In this document: in pieces, positions 7,527 through 16,182 of the stretch
How the letters are laid out: each line of letters begins with the position of its first letter
Numbering within the stretch: position 1 is the stretch's first letter
DNA from: Oceanobacillus rekensis
GTDB taxonomy: Bacteria > Bacillota > Bacilli > Bacillales > Amphibacillaceae
NCBI RefSeq assembly: GCF_002153375.1
Contig: NZ_MTBQ01000001.1
Location: 723,334 to 787,333 of the forward strand
DNA length: 64,000 nt
Reading direction: 5' to 3'
The notes under the pieces: generated by a model
Databases searched by the model: none
Told to the model about the DNA's origin: nothing
The model's input: only the letters and a program-made list of their open reading frames with translations
Made by a program: the position numbers and the translations under genes

Positions 7527-9908
7527 TTAATTATCCCGGTTCACTATATAATTCATAAAATGTTTTAAAAAAGAAATAGATGTTGGCATCTCTTGCAATA
7601 CTTCCATCCCAAAGCAATAATGCTCCCACATTTCAATTCTTGCACCTTCAACACCAAGTATGGACACAAATGTTGCACGGTTGTTTTCCAAATCTTTCAA
7701 GGGGATCTTTCCGAGTGATTCGAGATCTCCCTCCACGTCCAATAAATCATCCTTTATCTGAAAAGCAATACCCATATGATAGGCTAATTTTTTTAAAGCT
7801 TCCATTTCTGATTTCTCCGCACCAGCGATGATTGCTGGCATCATGAGAGATGCTTCAAATGCCAATCCAGTTTTATAAAAGCACATTGTATTTAGTTGGT
7901 CCAGTGTCAATTGCTTCCCCTTAGAATCCAAATCCATCGTCTGTCCCATACACATATCTGCTGCAGCCTGAGCAGAATAGTGAATCAACTGAAGCACCCT
8001 TTTTGCATCGAATGATGTAAGGGAAGCTTGTTCTTCATACGCTTTTTGGGTCAGAAAGAGACCGGTCAATTCTGCAGTGGCACTATTATAGACCTCGTGT
8101 AAAGTTGGACGGCCCCTGCGCATCGATGCATTATCCTGGGATGGCAGATCATCAAATATTAAGGAAGCTGTATGCATATATTCCAATGATTTTAACAATG
8201 GTATAATCTTGGTTTTGTCCAATCCATATACATGAACGCTCATGAACCAAGCCATAATTGGCCGGATCCGCTTTCCATCACCTTCTAAACTATAGTTTGC
8301 AGCATCATTAAGTGGGACTTTTATCGAAGTATCATGGTTGCTATTATAAATAGGTAAGACGCTGTTAATCTGATGGTATACCGATTCGACAGTACCCAAA
8401 AATTCCTCTTGTTCTTTCCGGTTATTTTTTAAATTAGAAATGATATGATCACGCAGTAGTTTATCGAAGAAATCCACATCGTCCGCTTTCCGAACCATCT
8501 GTTGAATCAAACGATTAAAATTCGGATTAAAAGAGGCAAATTTGTCCATCACTTCATTATATTTGTTGGTTCCTTGTTTCTCTTTAAAACGCTTCAGGCC
8601 ATTAATTGCACGATTTAAGATCACCTCACAGGTCTTCGTATCAGAGCGATAAACTTCGTGAATCAAATGGGAGATGACCGTCCAATACAATTCATAAGGG
8701 TTAATCAGGTCCTTACGATTCTTCCGGTAGGTCAAATAATAAGTATATGGGGTAACTGCCCCAGCCTTCATGTCATCGAACATATCTGCAAAATCATCTG
8801 CAAGTTGGTTATAGATACCATAATAAAAGGTCAGATCCTCAAATTCATTATCTTCAGGAGCACGGATTACCGTACGGACGATCAACCTGGACGCAGCTGA
8901 TTTTAAAATGATCGGTATATACAGTTCTTCATTGGTATAGTTGGCATTTGATAAATCTTTAACACGGTCCTTTTCCTGGGAATGGAAAAATATATAAGAT
9001 TGCTCAAAAAATGATTGTAGTGTTTCCGGTAGTTGATGCGTCTTGATATACATAAAGGCACTCTTTAATTCTCCGTGAATGTAGTGAATTAATTCCGCAT
9101 TATCACCGGTCCAACCTTCCAATTCAGGAACATTTCCAGTGGTAAGTGCAGTACGAATTAAATTGGAATAACGTTCCTTCTCTTCAACGGACAAGACTCC
9201 TGAATCGAGAAGATCATCGATGAAGGGATATGTCAATCCATAGGAATAGCCAAGCCTTATTGCCTTATCCAGTTGTTTAGAGCGTACCTCAAGGCTTTGT
9301 TCATCGCTCAGTTCTTCTAGCTCGTGCATCAGTACACCCGCAATAATTTTGATCAGTTTTCGCTGAGCTTCATCCGCATCCATCCCTATTGGAATATGAG
9401 CAGCTACTATTTTTAATTTATCCATCACCCAGATCATCGCGGACTCTATGCCTTCCTTCTGAGCAATCCGATACAAGCCAGCCATGCTAAATGTTTCATT
9501 CATGTCACCTTGGTTAGCAGTGGATTGTGTCAGGTGGCTTTTTAAACTTGCAACGACTTGCTCTATTCTATTTTGCGTATTCGGATCGTCCAACGCTTTA
9601 CCTAGATCCCTCATGAAAATATAGGAAATGCTCCGATCCAAATAATTATCCAGTTTCCCGCTAGAATTCAACCATTGGATATAAGGACGGTATCCTAGTG
9701 CATCCACTTTTCCTCTTCGCCGAGATAAAAAGGAAAATAAAGAAGGTTGATGTATATGATGATGTTTCCATTTTTGAATATCCCTTGTCAGGTTCTTGGC
9801 ATAGCTCTTTCCTTTCAATTCGATAGAAAGTAATTTAAAATAATCTGCTGCCTTCTGTTCAGCCAGCAGATAACATCTATCCGCATCTATTAGTAACTTC
9901 TCACTCAT
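7527..9908 (-). CDS. Double isoprenoid-synthase-like protein (C-terminal polyprenyl synthetase)
   Basis: 793 residues, more than twice a normal prenyl diphosphate synthase. The C-terminal half (about 500-793) is a clear trans-prenyltransferase: GKRIRP (545-550), first Asp-rich motif DDLPSQD (586-592) followed by RRGRP, and second Asp-rich motif FQIKDDLLD (716-724). The DDxxxxD form suggests a short-chain (farnesyl/geranylgeranyl) synthase. The all-helical N-terminal half has two further acidic motifs, PFIDDLLDSG (228-237) and LADDFADMFDD (369-379), as in class I terpenoid synthases, but no GKRxRP. It may be a bifunctional prenyltransferase-cyclase or contain a degenerate duplicated domain. 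ATG 9908 follows AGGGAATGTGTT. No obvious partner genes are adjacent. Confidence 0.75.
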   Translation of the reverse strand: MSEKLLIDADRCYLLAEQKAADYFKLLSIELKGKSYAKNLTRDIQKWKHHHIHQPSLFSFLSRRRGKVDALGYRPYIQWLNSSGKLDNYLDRSISYIFMRDLGKALDDPNTQNRIEQVVASLKSHLTQSTANQGDMNETFSMAGLYRIAQKEGIESAMIWVMDKLKIVAAHIPIGMDADEAQRKLIKIIAGVLMHELEELSDEQSLEVRSKQLDKAIRLGYSYGLTYPFIDDLLDSGVLSVEEKERYSNLIRTALTTGNVPELEGWTGDNAELIHYIHGELKSAFMYIKTHQLPETLQSFFEQSYIFFHSQEKDRVKDLSNANYTNEELYIPIILKSAASRLIVRTVIRAPEDNEFEDLTFYYGIYNQLADDFADMFDDMKAGAVTPYTYYLTYRKNRKDLINPYELYWTVISHLIHEVYRSDTKTCEVILNRAINGLKRFKEKQGTNKYNEVMDKFASFNPNFNRLIQQMVRKADDVDFFDKLLRDHIISNLKNNRKEQEEFLGTVESVYHQINSVLPIYNSNHDTSIKVPLNDAANYSLEGDGKRIRPIMAWFMSVHVYGLDKTKIIPLLKSLEYMHTASLIFDDLPSQDNASMRRGRPTLHEVYNSATAELTGLFLTQKAYEEQASLTSFDAKRVLQLIHYSAQAAADMCMGQTMDLDSKGKQLTLDQLNTMCFYKTGLAFEASLMMPAIIAGAEKSEMEALKKLAYHMGIAFQIKDDLLDVEGDLESLGKIPLKDLENNRATFVSILGVEGARIEMWEHYCFGMEVLQEMPTSISFLKHFMNYIVNRDN

Positions 9909-9979
9909 AACACATTCCCTCTACTCTTATTCATATATTTTCTGCCATTATAATTTAAATTAACATCTATTTATATAGA

Positions 9980-9995
9980 ATGGAAGCATGCTTCC
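9980..9995. repeat. Perfect 14-bp palindrome related to the REP stem
   Basis: ATGGAAGCATGCTTCC equals the two stem arms of the hairpin at 14706-14738 joined without its loop. It lies upstream of the double isoprenoid synthase start. Confidence 0.4.
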
Positions 9996-10007
9996 TCCTG
10001 AAAATAG

Positions 10008-10042
10008 AAAGGTGCTTTCCTAATTACAGGAATGCACCTTTT
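10008..10042 (-). terminator. Terminator downstream of the DinB gene
   Basis: An imperfect stem between 10008-10021 and 10028-10042 (AAAGGTGC / GCACCTTT ends) lies about 50 bp after the DinB stop on the minus strand and is followed by a T-rich tract. Confidence 0.6.
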
Positions 10043-10090
10043 AGTGAATAACATCAGATATGCCCATTGATTCGGGCGGTTACTTTTTGA

Positions 10091-10567
10091 TTAGTTGTTG
10101 CTTTGTTCTTTCGTTGGTCCCATTACTCCCGGAACATCCAAGCCTGCCTGGCGCAGAAGAACGGTCATTTGCCCACGATGATGTGTTTGATGGTCGATAA
10201 CGTCTCTTAAAATTGCTCCTCTTGGTGTTGGCTGACCAAATTTATCTACTTTTTCCATCATTTTTTCATCTGTTAGATTCTGCTTTACTTCTTGAACAAG
10301 ACTTCCGGAAATCTCCTTATAGGCATGTACAATATCTGCAGCCTTATTAGGAACGGTACTATCTTTTGGTACTTGAACTTGCAAACCTACCATATCAGCA
10401 AAAAACGCCGTGCTCATCGCAATATGCCATCCTAGCCAACCAAGTGTGCTATGATCCTCAGCAATAGCTTGATCCAATTTATCATCTGTCAGTGATTCCA
10501 AAACCTGATTGGTGCCATTTGCAGAACGCGACCAATCTTCTAAAAAGTCATCTACTGTTCGATACAT
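10091..10567 (-). CDS. DinB-family four-helix metal-binding protein
   Basis: 158 residues, the usual size. The three metal-binding His are visible: LGWHIA (about residue 48) and the pair in DHQTHHRGQM (about 131-140). The longest frame starts at a GTG at 10574-10576, but AAGGAG lies 8 nt before the ATG at 10567, which is taken as the start. DinB/YfiT-fold proteins include bacillithiol- or mycothiol-dependent transferases and damage-inducible proteins. No substrate can be assigned from the sequence, and it appears to be a single-gene unit. Confidence 0.85.
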   Translation of the reverse strand: MYRTVDDFLEDWSRSANGTNQVLESLTDDKLDQAIAEDHSTLGWLGWHIAMSTAFFADMVGLQVQVPKDSTVPNKAADIVHAYKEISGSLVQEVKQNLTDEKMMEKVDKFGQPTPRGAILRDVIDHQTHHRGQMTVLLRQAGLDVPGVMGPTKEQSNN

Positions 10568-10718
10568 GCTAATCACTCCTTCATATTTTCATTTGATACC
10601 TATTTATTGTTAACTTTTATTGCTTCTCTCACTATTTATATAAAATCGGAGACTCCTGCTTCTGCACATTCTTTAACCGATTGGTACATCCATGTGACCG
10701 ACTTAACGGAGCGCGTCA

Positions 10719-10858
10719 TTACAACACTTTATTTCCTGCTGCACGATATATATCGTACCATTCCATTCTTCCCTTGTCAGTTCCACATCCGTTGCCTTGG
10801 CAATATTCGTCAATCGTTCTGGTGTCATTGTACCGACAATGGTTTCACGGATATCACC
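10719..10858 (-). pseudogene. 3' remnant of an aldo/keto reductase (YdhF-like)
   Basis: On the minus strand, 45 codons ending at a TAA (10719-10721) read TIVGTMTPERLTNIAKATD... to the end ...REEWYDIYRAAGNKVL. This is the characteristic C-terminal end of YdhF-type aldo/keto reductases. Upstream of about 10858 the similarity stops and there is no catalytic Tyr/Lys/His region, so about 85 percent of the gene is gone. There is no start codon or ribosome site. It lies between DinB and the MFS exporter. Confidence 0.7.
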
Positions 10859-11071
10859 TCTTAGATGGAATACTGTTAGTTTAGCATGTTAATGGAACCA
10901 CTACCATTATTCCGGTTAGAGAGAGTTTAAGAAGGATATTTACCGAATACCTAGTTTGTAAAATAATTACTAAAAGTTTCCATCTATTAATATTGCACTC
11001 TCTGAAATGGAGGTATATGATATATCTTATGCTAATTGAAAATATTTTAATTGGTGCAGGAGGTAAGCAGA

Positions 11072-12523
11072 ATGGGTCATTCCATCGAAAGCACAAATCG
11101 TCCACCGTATGGTATTCTCGCTATTCTTTTGATTGGCGCCTTTATTTCTTTTTTAAATAATACATTATTAAATGTTGCATTGCCCACAATTATGGCAGAT
11201 TTAAATGTTGATACAGCTACAGTTCAGTGGTTGAGTACAGGCTATATGCTAGTAAATGGAATCTTAATTCCGACGTCAGCCTTTTTAATTCAAAAATATT
11301 CCGTACGTCATTTATTTTTGGCAGCGATTGGATTATTCCTGATGGGAACCATCCTTGCCGGGTTTGCCACAACATTTCCAGTTTTACTCGCCGGACGAAT
11401 GGTTCAGGCGTCTGGTTCTGCGATTATGATGCCATTATTAATGAACGTCATTCTAATCGCTTTTCCAGTTAGAAAAAGAGGGACGGCAATGGGTGTGTTA
11501 GGACTCATATTAATGTTCGCACCTGCCATTGGTCCGACATTATCAGGCTGGATTATCGAGCATTATGATTGGAGAATGCTGTTTCATTTTATTACACCAA
11601 TTGCCATTCTAATTTTATTGCTCGGTTTCTTCCTATTAAAAGATAAGAAGGAAAAAGTAATTATCCATTTAGATGGTTTTTCTGTAGTATTATCCAGTAT
11701 CGGTTTTGGTGGATTGCTGTACGGATTTAGCTCGGCTGGATCGATTGGTTGGAGCAGTCCTCAGGTTTATTTGCCATTGGTGGCTGGGATTTGTTCACTG
11801 GTTTGGTTTATCCTGCGTCAATCGAATTTAACGCAGCCAATGCTTAATTTCAATGTGTTCCGCTATCCGATGTTCTCTTTAGCAACGATTCTAATGATGG
11901 TTTTAAATATGGCAATGTTCTCTGGTTTTATGCTGTTACCTATTTATTTGCAGACAATTCTTGGAGTATCACCTATGGAGGCTGGATTATTGTTGCTTCC
12001 AGGTGCCATTGTCAATGCCATCATGTCACCGATTACCGGTAAACTATTTGACAGACATGGCGGGAAAATATTAGCTATTAGCGGGTTGTCCATTATGATG
12101 GTTACCACTTATTTCTTAAGCAATTTAACATTTGAAACAGATTATTATTACTTAATGTTTATCCATGCTGTCCGTATGTTTGGGTTGTCTATGGTTATGA
12201 TGCCAGTTCAAACAAATGGTTTAAATCAATTGCCAGTTGAATACTATCCACATGGAACTGCGATGAATAATACGTTAAACCAGGTTTCCGGTGCTATTGG
12301 AACAGCAGTGATTATTACGATTATGTCGATTCGTGAAAATAATTATGTCAGCAAATTTTCGGCACAGGTAATCGGACAACCGACAGTAGAAGTAGAACAG
12401 CAAATCGCAATGGAAGCAATGCTTGGTGGAATCAACGATGCCTTCCTTATTTCCTCAATTATCATTGTCGCGGCACTGGTGCTGGCCTTCTTCATGAAGC
12501 GAGCAACACCGCAAGAGTTATAG
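11072..12523 (+). CDS. DHA2-type 14-TM drug/proton antiporter (MFS, EmrB/QacA)
   Basis: 483 residues with about 14 predicted transmembrane segments. It shows the DHA2 hallmarks LNVALPTIMADL (motif D1, about residues 25-36), WLSTGYMLVNG and the motif C-like GVLGLILMFAPAIGPTLSG (about 140-158), which marks antiporters. Start codons exist upstream in frame (TTG 11051, GTG 11054), but GGAGGT lies 7 nt before ATG 11072. It is expected to export hydrophobic or cationic compounds using the proton gradient; the closest named relatives are LmrB/Mdr types. No adjacent TetR/MarR regulator is seen. Confidence 0.85.
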   Translation: MGHSIESTNRPPYGILAILLIGAFISFLNNTLLNVALPTIMADLNVDTATVQWLSTGYMLVNGILIPTSAFLIQKYSVRHLFLAAIGLFLMGTILAGFATTFPVLLAGRMVQASGSAIMMPLLMNVILIAFPVRKRGTAMGVLGLILMFAPAIGPTLSGWIIEHYDWRMLFHFITPIAILILLLGFFLLKDKKEKVIIHLDGFSVVLSSIGFGGLLYGFSSAGSIGWSSPQVYLPLVAGICSLVWFILRQSNLTQPMLNFNVFRYPMFSLATILMMVLNMAMFSGFMLLPIYLQTILGVSPMEAGLLLLPGAIVNAIMSPITGKLFDRHGGKILAISGLSIMMVTTYFLSNLTFETDYYYLMFIHAVRMFGLSMVMMPVQTNGLNQLPVEYYPHGTAMNNTLNQVSGAIGTAVIITIMSIRENNYVSKFSAQVIGQPTVEVEQQIAMEAMLGGINDAFLISSIIIVAALVLAFFMKRATPQEL

Positions 12524-12550
12524 GACCGCTAACGGTGTTTTTTCGAATAA

Positions 12551-12607
12551 AAAAAGCCTTTCTTTTCATCCTCATTATAATGAGAGAAAAGAAAGGCTTT
12601 TATTTTT
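12551..12607. terminator. Bidirectional terminator between the MFS exporter and cstA
   Basis: A 16-bp stem AAAAGCCTTTCTTTTC / GAAAAGAAAGGCTTTT encloses an 18-nt loop between two convergent genes, with A/T runs on both sides. Confidence 0.85.
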
Positions 12608-12609
12608 TC

Positions 12610-14040
12610 CTATGCTGCTTTCATGTCCACTTCTATTTGATCTTCTTTGTTTCTTATTGCTTTCCTGAAGAATACGAATGTCATTAGGATGGTTAGTACT
12701 AAGCCAATTACAAAAGAAATGTTTAGGTTTAAATTAAACCCTATTTGTGCATTTAAAATATATACGAATACCATGTAAGTCATAAAGATTGCAGGGACTA
12801 AGGAAACGAAATAGTTCTTTCCTTTGATGAATAGATACATAGTAGCAATCCATAGAGCGATTACAGCCGTTGCTTGGTTTGCCCAGGAGAAGTATCTCCA
12901 CAAGATATTAAAATCTATAAATGTCAATCCAAATGAAACTACAAATAGCGGTAGTGCTATCATCAGTCGATTAACGGCATTTTTCTGCCCGACATTCAGA
13001 TAATCTGCAACAATCGAACGTGCCGCACGAAATGCAGTATCTCCAGAAGTGATTGGGAGTACAATTACACCCAACACAGCAACTGTTCCAGCAACCGCCC
13101 CGAGTAATGTAATCGCGATTTCATTAACTGCAGCAGATGCTGTACCAGCCGCAATCACTTCGCTTAATGTTTGTCCATCGAATAAACTCATCGCAGCTGC
13201 TGCCCAAATCATTGCAATAATTCCTTCTGCAATCATCATACCGTAAAATATATAACGTCCCTGCGACTCCTTTTGTGTAGTTCTAGAAATGATTGGTGAC
13301 TGTGTTGCATGAAACCCAGATAATGCACCACAAGTAATCGTAAAGAACAATATTGGGAAAATCGGTATATTATCCGGATGTAAGTTTCCTAATGCTAATT
13401 CCGGTATTTTATAATCAGAGAAAACTAAAGATATTCCAATCGCGACAGTTCCGAATAATAGAATAGCCCCAAATATTGGATAAACCCTACCGATAATTTT
13501 ATCAATGGGCAAAATAGTAGATAGAAAGTAATAAGCGAAAATAGATCCTAAAATAATGCCGAATGCAACTTTTCCATCAAGTAGGATATCAATAAGTGAA
13601 GCTGGAGTCGTAACAAAAACAGTACCTACCAGCACTAATAGCAATAATGAAAAAGCGTTCACAATATGCCTTGAAAAATTTCCAAGAAACTTCCCTGCTA
13701 GTTCCGGTATATGTGCTCCTTTGTTTCGAATGGATATCATTCCGGTTAAGTAATCATGTACTCCCCCTGCAAAGATGGAACCGAGAACGATCCATAAAAA
13801 TGCTACTGGACCGAATAATGCCCCCATAATTGGTCCGAAAATCGGGCCTGTCCCAGCAATATTCAGCAATTGAATCATCGCATTTTTTTGTTTTGGCATC
13901 GGTACAAAGTCTACCCCATCAGCTACCGATAGTGCCGGTGTTTGTCGTTTATCTGTCGGTTCGAATATTTTCTCTATAAATTTCCCGTACGTAAAGTAAC
14001 CGATTACTAATAGAATAATAGATACGAAGAATGTAATCAT
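12610..14040 (-). CDS. cstA: CstA-family carbon-starvation transporter, short form
   Basis: 476 residues and about 13 transmembrane helices. Family signatures include TPALSVADGVDFVPMPK (about 35-51), GTGPIFGPIMGALFGP (about 63-78) and GGVHDYLTG (about 91-99). CstA/BtsT proteins import peptides or pyruvate when preferred carbon is exhausted. This is the short class, lacking the C-terminal extension of the ~600-residue form, and its substrate is not certain. Expression is probably under CcpA: a perfect cre site overlaps the transcription start region (see 14071-14117). Confidence 0.85.
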   Translation of the reverse strand: MITFFVSIILLVIGYFTYGKFIEKIFEPTDKRQTPALSVADGVDFVPMPKQKNAMIQLLNIAGTGPIFGPIMGALFGPVAFLWIVLGSIFAGGVHDYLTGMISIRNKGAHIPELAGKFLGNFSRHIVNAFSLLLLVLVGTVFVTTPASLIDILLDGKVAFGIILGSIFAYYFLSTILPIDKIIGRVYPIFGAILLFGTVAIGISLVFSDYKIPELALGNLHPDNIPIFPILFFTITCGALSGFHATQSPIISRTTQKESQGRYIFYGMMIAEGIIAMIWAAAAMSLFDGQTLSEVIAAGTASAAVNEIAITLLGAVAGTVAVLGVIVLPITSGDTAFRAARSIVADYLNVGQKNAVNRLMIALPLFVVSFGLTFIDFNILWRYFSWANQATAVIALWIATMYLFIKGKNYFVSLVPAIFMTYMVFVYILNAQIGFNLNLNISFVIGLVLTILMTFVFFRKAIRNKEDQIEVDMKAA

Positions 14041-14070
14041 AATTATTTTACCCCCCTTTATGCAAGATAA

Positions 14071-14117
14071 TGAAACCGTTTACAATTTAATTATAATCCT
14101 TAAACGAAAAAAATCAA
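14071..14117 (-). promoter_or_regulatory. cstA promoter with CcpA cre site
   Basis: On the minus strand TTGATT (14112-14117) and TATAAT (14090-14095) are spaced 16 bp, a good sigma-A promoter. TGAAACCGTTTACA at 14071-14084 fits the cre consensus TGWAANCGNTNWCA at every position and covers roughly +1 to +15, the classic position for CcpA repression. Carbon catabolite repression is inferred from this match and from the function of the gene. Confidence 0.8.
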
Positions 14118-14442
14118 GTAATTTACGCTGAATCTCGCGGTGCCTGTCATTCCCTGAATTTCGTCAATATTTGGCGGGGTGTTCAGACAATATGAAGTGT
14201 AGATTGAGGAATTATCAATGAGGTGTTTGAGTCATTTGTATAAAGACAAAATAAAACCGATTCTCATTCACCATCAAGAACCGGTTCTTGGATCACTTTT
14301 ATATAATTTATTTATTGACATGTTAATATCCTCACTTTTTCACCGGATTATCTTGTTCAAAGATTTGATTATAAAATACTACATCATGAGACTAAACCAG
14401 TTTCATTCAGTCTTTTCTTCTTCCTCATGCTTAACTTATATA
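14118..14442. other. Intergenic region with a degenerate repeat copy and a minus-strand terminator
   Basis: No supported gene of normal size. At 14139-14170 there is a copy of the GGTGCCTGTCA-type module of the stop-codon repeat family. At 14253-14287 an AACCG...CGGTT hairpin followed (minus strand) by TTTTATTTT looks like a terminator for the small ORF at 14443-14517. Two further tiny minus-strand ORFs (14 and 15 codons) have at best weak ribosome sites. Confidence 0.45.
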
Positions 14443-14517
14443 TTAGCGGTTCATTCTTTCATATGCATCTACATACAATTCATATGAATCTTTTAGTATT
14501 TTCTTCATCTTTTTCAT
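14443..14517 (-). CDS. Possible 24-residue peptide
   Basis: ATG at 14517 is preceded by a strong AGGGAGGAATAAAAC site, and the ORF stops after 24 codons. The peptide is charged (Lys-rich N-terminus MKKMKKILKD, then Tyr/Glu-rich). A terminator hairpin lies about 160 bp downstream. I do not recognise it. It may be a small regulatory or leader peptide, and only the ribosome site supports it. Confidence 0.4.
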   Translation of the reverse strand: MKKMKKILKDSYELYVDAYERMNR

Positions 14518-14705
14518 GTTTTATTCCTCCCTTTTCTTGATACTTTAATTATGGTATATAAGGGAGATTTTTACAAAGTCAATGTAATCGATAACAATGA
14601 CCATGAAAACGGGAACAATCGAGATGAAAACGAATCCAACACTTCTTTTCTTAGTTTTACGCTCTTTTTCTTTACTTTCCTTATTATTCCATTGTTAATT
14701 TTTGA

Positions 14706-14738
14706 ATGGAAGCAAGAGAACCGTCCCCATGCTTCCAT
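14706..14738. repeat. REP-like hairpin containing GAACCGTCCCCATGC
   Basis: ATGGAAGCA (14706-14714) pairs with TGCTTCCAT (14730-14738). The loop carries the 15-base segment also found at 4065-4079. It abuts the 3' end of the AraC gene and may stabilise or end its transcript. Confidence 0.6.
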
Positions 14739-15947
14739 TTATAGCATATTCCCTTCTCGGTATTGTAATGGTGTGGAGCCTGTTTCTTTCTTAAATATTC
14801 TTGCAAAGTAGGAAGAATCTTCATATCCGGTGATCCAAGCAATCTCTTCGATGGATAGGTTCTCCGTCCTTAATAGATGTTTTGCTTTATTTATTCGTAA
14901 CATTTTCTGGTATGCAGTAATTGTCAGATTCGTATCTTGCTTAAATTTCCGGGATAAATGACTTGGATGTGTATTACATGTTTCCGCTAGTTTATCTTTA
15001 TCTATTGGCTTATCATAAAAACTCTGCAGGTGTTCAATCACTATTTGCGTCATTTTCGAATAGTGACGTAGTGAATTCGCTGCAACTAAATCACAATAAT
15101 CCTCTATCATTCGGTCTTGCAACGGATTCAGGATTGCTAATTTACTGGCGTTTTCTATTTCAAATGCATATTCCTCAGATTTACGATGGATCAATATAGC
15201 TGGTACATTACCGTTTCTTGCGGCAGTACGCAGCAGTGTATTCATTACGATAGCAAGGTTTTTAAGTCTGCGAATCGGTTGATTTGGAAAACGCTCAGAA
15301 AATGAAAATAGCATATTTTTGGAATTAATCAGTGTTAATGCTGTTATTTTATCTCCTTGCTCAACTGCATGCATAAAATCCTTTTCAATTTGATAACGTA
15401 ACTTTACAAGTTCTAATTCTTCGTCTTCCGTAGAGTTATCTATTTTCTGAGTATCGTTATCATTGATTTTTTTGGCTTGAATAATTGTTGGGGTTGCTTC
15501 ATTAAGCATTATTGTTTGAAATTGTTGGAGTACGCTGGCGAAACTATTTGCTTTTTCTACGGGTAATACATGAATTTTTTCACTTCTCTCCCTCAATGTC
15601 TCACTTTGGATGCTGCTTAAATGATAGTTCCTGGACAAGCTATACAAATTAGGAGTAATAAGAAAATAGGGGCCGATAATAATCGTATATGATTCATCCT
15701 GCACACCGAAAGAATAGCCATAATAGTGCAAATCCCATTCATTAACATATGTATATAGATGATTATTTTTGTCCATTGATTTATATAAACTAAAAATATC
15801 CTTATAACCTGAACCAGGCATAAAATCAGGGATAGAAATCGTTTCATGATGATAAATAAGATTTCTATTCTGATCCAATACGATCGTATTCAAATTAGTA
15901 ATCTGCTCTATTTTCATAGCTGTAGAGATTATTTTTGATGGTTTCAT
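14739..15947 (-). CDS. AraC-family transcriptional regulator
   Basis: 402 residues. The C-terminal 100 residues hold both AraC helix-turn-helix units: DKLAETCNTHPSHLSRKFK (about 315-333) and LSIEEIAWITGYEDSSYFAR (about 365-384). The long N-terminal part (about 1-170) looks like a ligand-sensing domain of the kind found in Firmicute AraC regulators next to sugar transporters, and a helical linker follows. It is divergent from the PTS-like gene at 16183 with about 235 bp between them, so it very probably controls that gene. The ligand is unknown. Confidence 0.85.
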   Translation of the reverse strand: MKPSKIISTAMKIEQITNLNTIVLDQNRNLIYHHETISIPDFMPGSGYKDIFSLYKSMDKNNHLYTYVNEWDLHYYGYSFGVQDESYTIIIGPYFLITPNLYSLSRNYHLSSIQSETLRERSEKIHVLPVEKANSFASVLQQFQTIMLNEATPTIIQAKKINDNDTQKIDNSTEDEELELVKLRYQIEKDFMHAVEQGDKITALTLINSKNMLFSFSERFPNQPIRRLKNLAIVMNTLLRTAARNGNVPAILIHRKSEEYAFEIENASKLAILNPLQDRMIEDYCDLVAANSLRHYSKMTQIVIEHLQSFYDKPIDKDKLAETCNTHPSHLSRKFKQDTNLTITAYQKMLRINKAKHLLRTENLSIEEIAWITGYEDSSYFARIFKKETGSTPLQYREGNML

Positions 15948-16182
15948 TCTGATACCTCCATCTATAAAAAGATTAAAATATGCACTTTTGTCCGCTAATT
16001 GTTAAAAAAGTCCTAGTAGAATTTTTCAAAATTAATTATCATGGTATCATAATAACGTTTGAAAGACTAAATTTGGGAACTATGCTCGTTTGTGAAGACG
16101 TTTACTTTTTACCCATAGAGGAATTAAATGATTACAATATCATAGTTCTGTACATGCAACTATTTATCAAAGGAGAAAAGTT

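Noticed and set aside
10607..10884. Plus-strand frames of 67-85 codons
   Set aside because: They are antisense to the aldo/keto reductase remnant, lack ribosome sites and show no family features.
14218..14487. Plus-strand frame of 89 codons
   Set aside because: No ribosome site, low-complexity hydrophobic composition; it is opposite to the better supported small minus-strand ORF and a terminator.
14560..14700. Minus-strand open frame with a hydrophobic helix
   Set aside because: No start codon with a ribosome site; a stop lies directly upstream of the hydrophilic part.
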